Shown here: positions 55,088-64,000 of the stretch, one piece after another
How positions within the stretch are numbered: position 1 is the first letter of the stretch
Layout of the letters: every line of letters starts with the position of its first letter
NCBI RefSeq assembly: GCF_024166365.1
Contig: NC_064820.1
Coordinates: forward strand, 84,024,001-84,088,000
Reading direction: 5' to 3'
DNA from: Elephas maximus indicus
Lineage: Eukaryota > Chordata > Mammalia > Proboscidea > Elephantidae
Length of the DNA: 64,000 bases
Position numbers and translations under genes: made by a program
Notes under the pieces: generated by a model
Seen by the model: only the letters and a program-made list of their open reading frames with translations
The model's database searches: none
Told to the model about the DNA's origin: nothing

Positions 55088-56947
55088 GGACCTTAATGAC
55101 ATGGATGGAGTAAAGCTTTCAGGACCTTCATTTGCTGATGTGACACAACACAAAATGAGAAGAAATAGCTGCAAATATCCATTAACAATTAGAATGTGGA
55201 ATGTACGAGGTATGAATCTAGGAAAATTGAAAGTCATCAGAAATGAACTGGAACTCATAAGGATGGACATCCTAGGCATTAGTGAGCTGAAAAGGACTGC
55301 TATTAGCCATTTTGAATGGGAAAATCATATATGGTCTACTATGCTGGGAATGACAACTTGAAGAGGAATGGCATTGCATTCATGGTCAAAAAGAATGGTC
55401 AAGATCTATCCTGAAGTGCAACGCTGTCAGTGGTAGGATAATATCCATACACCTACAAGGAAGACCTGTTAATATGACTATTATGCAAATTTAGGCACAA
55501 TCAACTAAGGCCAAAGATGAAGAAACTGAAGATTTTTTTTATCAACTTCTACGATCTGAAATTGATAAAGCATGCAATCAAGATGTATTGATAATTACTG
55601 GTAATTAGGATACAAAAGTTAGAAACAAAGAAATGGGCCAGCTGTTGGAAAATATGACCTTAGTGATAGAAATGATGCTGGAGATCACATGACAGAATTT
55701 TGCAAGACCAATGACTTCTTCACTGTAAATACCTTTTTTCAACAACATAAACAGCGATTATACACGTGGACCTCACTGGATGGAATACACAGGAATTAAA
55801 TCAACTACTTCTATGGAAAAGGATGATGGAGAAGCTCAATATCATCAGTCAGAAAAAGGCCAGGGGCTGACTGCAGAAGAGACCATCAACTGCTCATATG
55901 CAAGTTCAAGCTGAAGCTGAAGAAAATTAAAACAAGGCCATGACAGCCAAAGTATGACCTTGAATATATCCTGCCTGAATTTAGAGACCATCTCAAGAGA
56001 AGATTTGACGTACTGAACATTAATGACCAAAGACCAGACAAGTTGTGGGATTATATCAAGAACATTATACATGAAATGCAAAAGGTCATTAAAAAGACAG
56101 GAATAAAGTAGAGATCAAAATGGATGTCAGAAGAGACTCTGAAAGTTGCTCTTGAACGTAGAATAGCTAAAGCATAATGGAAGAAACGACGAAGCAAAAG
56201 AGCTGAACCAAAGATTTCAAAGCGCAGCTCGAGAAGACAAAGTGTTATAATAGCATGTGCAAAGACCTGGAGTTAGAAAACCAAAAGGGAAGAACACACC
56301 TGGCATTTCTCAAACTGAAGGAACTGAAGAAAAAAATTCAAGCCTCGAGTTGCAATTTTGAAGGATTGTATGGCAAAAATATTAAACAACACAGGAATCA
56401 TCAAAAGAAGATGGAAGGAATACACAGAGTCATTGTACCAAAAAGAACTGCTCAACGTTCAACCATTTCGGGAGTTAGTATATGATTAAGAACTGATGGT
56501 ACTGAAGGAAGAAGTCCAAGCTGCACTGAAGGCATTGGTGAAAAACAAGGCTCTAACAATTGATGGAGTACCAGTTGAGATGTTTCGACAAACGGATGCA
56601 ACGCTGGAGGTGCTCACTTGTTTGAGCAAATCTGCTGCAAAAGATCTCTTTGAAGTGCTAAAATGCAAAGATGTCAGATTGAGGACTAAGGTGTGCATCA
56701 TATACATGGGAAAGCTGGACAATGAATAAGGAAGGCTGAAGAAAAATTGATGCCTCTGAATTATGGTAGTGGCGAAGAATATTGAACATACCATGGATTG
56801 CCAGAAAAACAAACAAATCTGTCTTGGAAGAAGTACAGCCAGACTGCTTCTTAGAAGCGAGGATGGCAAGACTTTGTCTCACATACTTTGGCACGTTATT
56901 AGGAAGGACCAGTCCCTAGAGAAGGACATCATGCTTGGTGAAGTAGA

Positions 56948-57139
56948 TGTTGTTTTTAGGTGCAGTCGAGTCAGCTCCGACTCATAGTGATGCTATGCAC
57001 AACAGAACAAAACACAGCCTGGTCCTGAGCCATCCTCACAATCATTGCTATGTTTGAGCCCATTGTTGCAGCTACTGTGTCAATCCATCTTGTTGAGAGT
57101 CTTCCTCTTTTTCGCTGATCCTCTACACTACCAAGCATG
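56948..57139 (-). repeat. Inverted RTE 3' end inside the RTE LINE
   Basis: 'gttgtttttaggtgcagtcg' to 'cactaccaagcatga' is the reverse complement of the 3' end that resumes in plus orientation at about 57334. Together they form an inverted repeat of about 175 bp around an LTR fragment. Confidence 0.88.
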
Positions 57140-57313
57140 AAACAAGAAACAAGAGCCAGGAGAGAGCTCATCCCTTGAACCCTGGGCTGAGAAATTCCTA
57201 GACCAGGGAAAGATTGATGACAAGGACCATTCCCCAGAACTAACAAAGAGGGAAAGCATTCTTCTAGAGCTGGTGCCCTGAATTTGGACTTCTAGCCTCC
57301 TAGACTGTGAGAG
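57140..57313 (+). repeat. MaLR-type LTR fragment
   Basis: 'gggctgagaaattcctagac', 'gacaaggaccattccccag', 'ctgaatttggacttctagcc', 'tcctagactgtgagag': the 3' half of the family at 15985-16477. Confidence 0.82.
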
Positions 57314-57510
57314 TGACCACACGTCTGTGTTGAGGATCAGGGAAAAAGCAGAGCCTCAACGAGATTGATTGACACAGTGGCTGCAACAATGGGCTCAAAC
57401 ATAGCACAGATTGTGAGGATGGCTCAGGACCAGGCAGTGTTTGGTTCTGTTGTATATAGGGTCGCTGTGAGTTGGATCTGAGTCAACGGCACCTGACAAC
57501 AACGACACTC

Positions 57511-58393
57511 CCTAATGCACAGGCACAGAGCCCAAGCAGCCAACTTTCAGAGAATGTATATGGCTGAGGTGAAGTGAGATGTTGACCTGAGAGTGAACTC
57601 TATTTTTTAATAAAAAGTTGCTATCTACCATTTCTCCTATATTCTCAAACCAGGTTTAATATTTAATACTTTCATTTATATTGGACTTATTACTCTATTA
57701 CTGTGTAAGATGCATGTACCTTTAATATTCCTTTCAGAACTTTATCACCACACAAAACATAACATTTAACCATTCTTATCCTTTGATTCAAGAAATGTTT
57801 CTCTCAAAACAGATTGAAGAGATCCTTGAGTTAAACTGTATGTCAACACTGCCTCCTGGTGGCATATTTTATATTTTGAAAAATGTTTTTGAAATATAGT
57901 CCCTCCTCCAAGAGCTATCATTTTATTTCCAGAAATCTTCACTGAAAGGGAAAGCTCATTTACATAGTACCAAAGAGTTTCTTTATGTTAAATGTATATT
58001 TCTAACCAGTACAGGTATTTTTATGGACTCACAGCCAGAGGGACCTTAGAGATCAAAAGTCCAAACTCTCCTTTTTAAGGAAAAAATTATGAAGGCAGGG
58101 TGCCAAGTCAGGAAGGATTTTAGTTCTTGCTAGTTCAAGTCTGCCAAAGAGAGAAGGTTTTAGCTTGGGTTCTTGGTAGGAGGAGCATGGAAGCAGAACA
58201 GGACAGATGGTTCACAAAACTAAGGAGTTCATTCTCCAGCCAGGAAATCAAACAAAGATCCTTGTGTTACTGGGAGTCAGCATAAACTCACTGAATAAAC
58301 CGTTTGCAGTTCATGCCTGGGCACATCTTCACACTATGGTAAAGCACCTTTGGGTAAGTGAACTCCAATGCAGCCTCACCGGGCTGCAGAAGC
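57511..58393. other. Intergenic, nothing recognised
   Basis: About 880 bp. 'gccagagggaccttagagat' (58034-58055) may be the trace of an old MER5-type repeat. The 87-codon frame at 58207-58470 (+) runs into the hAT-like element. Confidence 0.5.
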
Positions 58394-58605
58394 CAGTGGC
58401 ATCACTATGGGGGTGCAGGGAAAGTGGACTGCACTGGATGACACCATCAGAGGTGGTGATCCCAAAATGACTGTCTATAAAATTTTTGTGCAGTGTTTCA
58501 GTAGAAATGTATTTTTTTATATATAAAAAAAAATCCCCGTAGTTAGTTATAGCAACAAAAACACTATTTTGTAATCCTGGCTTAAATGTATCAATATACC
58601 TGCAT
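58394..58605 (+). mobile_element. hAT-like element, left part only
   Basis: 'cagtggcatcactatggggg', 'ggactgcactggatgacacc', 'taaaatttttgtgcagtgtt' match the left end of 59990-60728. Truncated after 'tatacctgcataatg'. Confidence 0.82.
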
Positions 58606-59690
58606 AATGGAGAATAAAAACCTGACAAAGACAGATCAAAAGCTTCAGTTCCCAACTGTTCCAGAGGGGGGCAGTAGGTTACCAGCAGGAAATGCCAGAG
58701 TAGCCCTATCTTGCATAGACCTTAAGATATATTTTTTTTAAGATATTTTGTCGGAATGAACTGTAACATTAAATGGCAGAAATAGCTGCAGCCTTCTTTT
58801 TTGTTTTGGTCAGTGTTTTTCTAAGATACATGAATCTTTGAGTCATATGTAGGACAGCTCACCCAGCAGGGAGAGCTTTCTATATATCCTACCAGAGGCC
58901 CGTTTCCTCTACAGACCTTTACTTTTCCCAGCTTTGAACACATTGATTGAGTGAGATTATTATAGACTTTTTTTCTCCCAAGTAGTCTATCTGTTAATCA
59001 ATAACATTCCCTCGACTAGTCCAGAACCTCCCACATGTTACCTGCCAGGTAGACAACTCTGACTCTTATAAAACAAAGAAGGAAAAAGTCACCAGTTTGA
59101 AGAGAGAATAGTAGAGGAGACCTGTGAGTATGCCTGATCATAAGTTAAACAAGGGAATTAGAGATAATAAGGCCCAATATTTCCAAATATCTTCAGTAAC
59201 AAATGAATGTTTAGTGTTTGAACAAAAAATGACAGAAGGCAGCCAAATGTAGCCTTCTCACAGATGGTGACAGGATGTACAGCGTCATTTAGAGAAATTG
59301 GTGGGCGACTGTGGTGAGTGAAAGGAGTGTCCAGAAAAGACTTCCAATTTTCAAGCAGCTGGAAGCATTCTTTTGGCCTGGCATAGAAGAAAAACTAAAG
59401 GGATGGAAAGGGAGAAAGACAGATGTCGTCATTTTTGCTGCTGTGAGTTACAGATCCCCAAAAATAGTGCCAACCAATTCAACTACAGCAAAATGGTAAA
59501 AACGAATTCCTTTATATGCCACTAAATCAAACACATGATAATTTTAGCATGTGGTTTGACTGACATTTGCACATATGTGAATGAATAATTTATTTCTGAA
59601 GGATCAGCACAAAGTTGTTTCCTATGAGGCAGAGGTTAAAGATATCCCAGATGTCCCACTTTTCCAAATTTTTGTATCACTCCATCATTT
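58606..59690. other. Intergenic, nothing recognised
   Basis: About 1.1 kb with no gene or nameable repeat. The 62-codon frame at 59311-59499 (+) has no known domain. Confidence 0.5.
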
Positions 59691-59989
59691 CTAACATCAA
59701 CTCCTCCTCCCCTGAGTACTCCCTCTCTTGTCTTTGGATTCTGTAATTCACTACAACATCTCACAGAACTCATAAACCATCAAGGAAATGGCTCACATGG
59801 TTGTGGAGGCTGGCAAGTCCCAAATCCGTGAGTCAGGTGTCAGGCTGGAGGCTTCTTCTGACTCACATGCTTACAGGGGTTGATAAGCCTATATCAGCAG
59901 GTCAGACAACAGGCTGCTGGCTCACAAGGCTATGGAAGCTGGCACATCAGGTCAGATGATAGGCTGCTGGCTCGTAGGGCCGCAGAAGC

Positions 59990-60728
59990 CACTGGCATCA
60001 CTATGGGGGTGCAGGAAGTGTGGACTGCACTAGGTGACACTGTCAGAGGGGGTGATCACAAAATGACCGTTTATAAAATTTTTGTGCAGTGTTTCAGAAG
60101 AAATGTATTTTTTTTTAATAAAGATATCTCTGTAGTTAGTTATAGGAACAAAAACATGATTTTATAAGCACGGCTTACATGCATCAATATACCTGCAAGA
60201 CTAAAACTCTATGCTAATTTACTTTTTGAACATTCTAATTTGTTCTAGTCAGAGTTATCATTATTACCCAATTACAATGACACTTGGAATCACTTGGTTT
60301 TGTCTGCACACATTACAAGCACATGCTGTTGTTTTTGTTGCTGCTGGTATTTTTATATTCTCTGATTTTGTCAAGTTTTCTGGTGTTTTAGCTACCATAT
60401 TGTGGTAATTAGTATTTGTGAACCTATATCAATAACTTTTTTGAGAATGCAGTAGTAATTAAAGGAAAAGGAGAAAAATTTAAAAAGGCATCTGCTCAGA
60501 CTAATAATGTTGTAATTCAAAACTATTTTGTTAGTATTTATATAATCTAAGAAATATTACATTTAAGCAATTTACAAGTATATTTATCACATACTATTCT
60601 ATGATTAAAACTGATAATAAACATTACTAAGGATTCTGTATGGTCTCATATGGGAGGAGGTACACAGAGGGGGAGGGTTACATCATGAGTTACCACACTG
60701 GATGACACCAACCCTAATAATGCCACTG
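59990..60728 (+). mobile_element. hAT-like non-autonomous DNA transposon, best copy
   Basis: 739 bp; ends 'cactggcatcactatggg' and, reversed, 'cagtggcattattagggtt' form terminal inverted repeats. Flanks gcagaagc (59982-59989) and gtggaagt (60729-60736) agree at 5 of 8 positions, and host LTR sequence continues across. A 65-codon frame at 60211-60408 matches the reverse frame at 35832-36014. Confidence 0.83.
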
Positions 60729-61374
60729 GTGGAAGTTGGCAAATCCCAGCATTGGCAGGTCAGACAGTAGGATACTGGCTCAAGTTCTAAGAATCAGAGG
60801 TCAAATGATGGCAAACAAGATGCAGAATCCAAAGCAAGAGAGCAGAATCCAGAGGAAGAGAGAGAACTTGGCCAGAGCATTCATATACATATATATTGGA
60901 TACAGACCATACCCTCAAGGAAACTCCCCTTGTTTGAACAAGGTGGTACAAGGGTGTGGCTTGAATAAGGGTGGTAAGGATGGTGACTGGGGTAAGGGTG
61001 GTGACTTGAGTTGCATTCTCTAGTAAGGCTGTGACTCAAGATATATCCCACTCTAATCCTGCCTCACTAACATAATGGACAACTCACTCCCAAATGGGAC
61101 CATAACCACGGGCATAGAGGCTAGGGTTTGTAACACATTGCAAAATGGAGGCTAATTACCTCAGATCACAAAATGGAGGATGACTACATCATTACATAAC
61201 TGCCAAATTACACCATTACACACCTGCCAAACAACAGAAAATCATGGCCCAGCCAAGCTGACACATAACCTTAGCCATCACAGGTTCAATACACCTTATA
61301 TGCATTAGCAACAAGTCGCCCAATCCCCTTGGTGGGCCACAAGCGCCTTTTTTGCATAGTCCTACCCAATCACT

Positions 61375-61547
61375 GGAAACCCTGGTGGCGTAGTGGTTAA
61401 GTGCTATGGCTGCTAACTAAAGGGTTGGCAGTTTGAATCCACCAGGCACTCCTTGGAAACTCTATGGGGCAGTTCTGCTCTGTCCTATAGGGTCACTATG
61501 AGTCGGAATTGACGGCACTGGGTTTGGTTTTTTTTTTTTTTCGTTTT
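61375..61547 (+). repeat. AfroSINE, young copy with target-site duplication
   Basis: 'ggaaaccctggtggcgtagt' to 'gacggcactgggtttggt' plus a T-run. Flanked by tacccaatcact (61363-61374) and tacccaatcatt (61548-61559), 11 of 12 identical. Confidence 0.95.
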
Positions 61548-61613
61548 TACCCAATCATTGTATGGGAGTCACAGAGACCATGTTTAGAAGGCCACATAAA
61601 GTAATTCACTGCA

Positions 61614-62060
61614 CCGCAATATGATGCTTGTGAAAGTTTCCTAGGCAAATTTTTACATAAGTTTTCACGGGAAACATTTAGCTTACTTTTACCAAAAATT
61701 TATTTCCCAAAATGCCTAAAATATCTTAAGCAGTCATCACTTGTAAGGAAATTGTTAATGTACCATTTATAAATTATTGGTTTGTTCCTTTGAGCAGGTT
61801 CAGTAAGACCTCTACTTGGCCCCATTTTGTGGTTATTTGTTCCAGTTCACTACATGGCCTTGAAAGGAAAAAGCTGAATACCTTTTAAAACAGTTCAAAC
61901 TTTTACCTTAATTCAGACTAGCATTCCTTCCAGTTATTTGGACCTAATGAGGTTTTACCGTTCTTTAGAAAGGTTGATGTCTCGACATTTTAATTGGCAT
62001 AGAGAAATTCAACCATTTCTCAAAAAACACAGTGGAACATAGCAGAAAAAGCAATGAATA
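61614..62060. other. Intergenic, nothing recognised
   Basis: About 450 bp of AT-rich DNA. Confidence 0.6.
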
Positions 62061-62064
62061 CATT

Positions 62065-62195
62065 TAGAATGTGGAATTTGGGGTGTAAATTCTAGCTTTG
62101 CCACTACCTGGCTGTGCAACCTTGGATAAATCACCTTGCTTCTCTGACCTTCAGTTTTCTCATCTGTAAGATGAGAGTCTCTAACACCCTGCATT
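62065..62195 (+). repeat. MIR SINE fragment
   Basis: 'taaattctagctttgccact', 'acctggctgtgcaaccttgg', 'cagttttctcatctgtaaga'. Confidence 0.85.
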
Positions 62196-62199
62196 CAAA

Positions 62200-63860
62200 C
62201 GCCATGATTTTGTTTCCAATTTGTTGATATGGATAAACAATAGCCTCATCATTGTCAGTAAACATTTACTGAGTGCCACTTGGTAGTGTGTTCTAGCAGA
62301 CTTAGTTGTTAATTAATTATTCCCCTGGCTAAACAGAAAGCAGACTAAAACAAATAACACTGTTCAGAGGCCCCGGAAAATGTTATTAGCCTTGACTCGG
62401 CCTGGCCCTGGAAAATAAAAATGTCATGCCTCCCCACAGGTGCTGATTCCTAAGGAAAGTTGGTTCTGTGGTTTTTCATATTATGAACTGTTTCTATTTT
62501 CAGGGCTCAGAGTTCTTTCTCTGTAGATTTGCATAAGCTACTGAAGTTCTAGAAACCTTCAAGTGGATGATTCTCATCTTAAGTTCCTTCATCTACCAGG
62601 AAAGGAGAGAACTGTCTTCTTAAATTTTAAGAATAATGTGGTAGAGTTTGGGAGCTGAAAGTCTTGGAACTTTTTCCTCTCATAAAACCTTTCTCAGCAG
62701 CTTGATGACTTCCAAATCGGTATCTCCAGCCTGGACATAGGTCTAAAATTTGCACACTTGACATCATCTTGGGCTTTAGACCCAAGCCAGCATCCCCTGC
62801 CCTGGGCCCTAAGCCTCGCGTCCCAACCCCCTTGCCAGGGTGCCCAAGCCTGGACCTGGTTCCATGTGGATGCTAGTCACTGAAGGTGCCACCCTCAAAA
62901 CTTTCTAAGTCTCCCTCCTGTAGCTGGGATTGGCTGGGGCCAGTCGTGCATCCAGGAGGGGCACCCAGAGTCTTCATGAGACCCACTTTCAGTTTCTGCC
63001 CTTCCAGGTGCTCAACAACTTTCTACTGCCCTTCCAGGTCCCTCATATCTACCTAGTGCCTAGAGTCAACCAAGTGCCCCAGGAGCTCAGGAATTGTGTT
63101 GGCCCCATTCCAGAAGACAGTCCTGGTGACAGGATAGTTCCTGCTGAGCTGCCTAGAAGGGTACTGACACTCTGATTTTGTGTGGCTCTTGTTAGACTCA
63201 GGACAAGTTTAGGACCCTAGGCTATTGAAGGTCCATTGCCAGCCCCTGACTTGAGCTGAGTATGCAGGCCCCTGCATTGGTGCTGACCTGTTGGAGTTCC
63301 AGCTGCTGCGCTGCCCATGGTCTACAGCACTTGAGGACAGCAGAGGTAGCAACAGGTGCTCTTTACCCTGGGCATTCCACCGCCTCCCCACTGCTGGTAC
63401 CCAGGGTGGTTACCACCCCTCCATAGGCTCTGCTACACGTGTCAGGCTGTCCTTTTGGGATGTCTGTGCCTCATCCTCTGAGGATTTTCCACAGATGGCT
63501 CTGCAATGTCAACAGGCTGGTCTGATCAATGTCCTCTCGCCTCCTATGGATGTGATGCTGCTGTAGTCTCCAAGGTTGGTACTAAGTGCTGCCAGAGAGG
63601 AAGAGGCATTCCTTAAGTGAATGGGGCCTCTCTTTCTGCTCTGCCCAGGTGGTGTGCAAGGCAGATGGTGGTGTGCAAGGCAGGGGTGCAGCCAACATGG
63701 AAAGAGCATATTCTAAGAAGGTACTGAGACCTAAAGAGTTCAAGAGAAGACGTGGTTGCAAGATACATACCTCTACCTTTACACTATAAAATTCCCAACA
63801 GCAAATTTAATAGAAATTTACCATACAATGAGTTATTATTCACATTTTCCCATATATTAC
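62200..63860. other. Right-end region, partly GC-rich, unidentified
   Basis: 62750-63720 is richer in C and G than its surroundings and has medium-length frames on both strands (for example 62930-63175 and 63291-63566). It has short direct repeats ('ggtggtgtgcaaggca' twice near 63650-63684; 'tgcccttccaggt' twice near 62996-63039). I recognise neither a gene nor a repeat family. Confidence 0.4.
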
Positions 63861-63862
63861 AG

Positions 63863-63997
63863 GCAAGACTTGCACTTGTGATCATCATCAACGAAGCACA
63901 GTTACCAGCTCTGAGAGAGTCACTGGAGGCAGTATTCACAGGCAGCACCATGGACGATGTAGCACCAGAAATAATGATGTAATCAGTATTAAATAAA
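63863..63997 (+). other. Possible terminal exon of an unidentified transcript
   Basis: 'catatattacag' at 63851-63862 is an acceptable acceptor. The following 120 nt read open (ARLALVIIINEAQLPALRE, then VFTGSTMDDVAPEIMM) to TAA at 63980-63982, and AATAAA follows at 63992-63997. A second frame is also open here, so coding is not shown. It could also be part of an old retroelement. Confidence 0.3.
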
Positions 63998-64000
63998 TGG

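Larger units (their letters stand above)
54047..57510 (+). mobile_element. RTE-clade LINE with 5' leader, endonuclease part and 3' end; defective
   Basis: Leader 54047-54330 ('gtggcttgcgtgttgctggg', 'agacagactaggaagaagga', 'gaagagctgcctcctcaaag') is interrupted by an LTR. It resumes at 55088 with the apurinic-endonuclease-like start (IRMWNVRGMNLGKL, MDILGISELK at about 55185-55290). The frame then has many stops. The reverse-transcriptase core is absent: at about 56625 the sequence jumps from the pre-RT region to the post-RT stretch 'aaatctgctgcaaaagatct'. A further insert at about 56948-57333 splits the 3' end, which closes with 'cggcacctgacaacaacgac'. Not capable of movement. Confidence 0.88.
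59700..61613 (-). mobile_element. LTR-type element with nested insertions (left end approximate)
   Basis: Shares 'taattcac..caac..ctcacagaactcat' and, at the right, 'caatccccttggtgggccac' and 'aattcactgca' with the LTR at 54331-55087. It contains internal near-repeats ('aggtcagacaacaggctgct', 'aggtcagatgataggctgct'), a hAT-like element (59990-60728) and an AfroSINE (61375-61547). No coding sequence recognised. Confidence 0.65.

Overview
The window is nuclear DNA from a placental mammal, almost certainly an elephant or close afrotherian relative. Two things point there. More than two dozen copies or fragments of the tRNA-derived AfroSINE are scattered on both strands, recognisable by the 'ccctggtggc' head and the 'gggtcgctatgagtcggaa' tail. 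There are also several copies of an RTE-clade LINE whose 3' end matches that SINE tail. Genes are split by long GT-AG introns and intergenic DNA is mostly nested transposon remains. No bacterial or viral gene organisation is present.

Two real protein genes are visible, tandem paralogues in the same orientation. Positions 135-5867 hold the last four coding exons of BHMT2 (S-methylmethionine-homocysteine methyltransferase); its first exons lie before base 1. Positions 34569-52498 hold all eight coding exons of BHMT (betaine-homocysteine methyltransferase, 407 codons plus stop), preceded by a TATA box and a CpG-rich start region. Both enzymes remethylate homocysteine to methionine in the cytosol, BHMT with betaine and BHMT2 with S-methylmethionine. 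The order BHMT2 then BHMT matches the human 5q14 cluster. All visible splice sites are GT-AG, all exons are open and the zinc cysteines are kept, so both copies look functional.

The 28.5 kb between the genes (5.9-34.4 kb) and the 11.5 kb after BHMT hold no gene I can support. They contain AfroSINEs, MIR and L2 fragments, L1 pieces, RTE LINE fragments, MaLR-type and other solo LTRs, and small DNA transposons with terminal inverted repeats. Several are nested, with target-site duplications that can be read directly: L1 > Tc/mariner-like element > RTE LINE at 28.4-32.1 kb; RTE LINE > LTR at 15.9-16.9 kb and again at 54.0-57.5 kb; and LTR > hAT-like element plus LTR > SINE at 59.7-61.6 kb.

The most interesting signals are: exon 7 of BHMT2 and BHMT about 94% identical while their other exons are about 73-75% identical (likely gene conversion); repeated insertion into the same internal site of AfroSINEs; inverted SINE pairs in BHMT introns; a low-copy hAT-like family with a shared small open frame; and a possible unidentified terminal exon at the right edge. 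I found no undescribed gene system. All coordinates and identity counts were read by eye; repeat-family names finer than superfamily are tentative.
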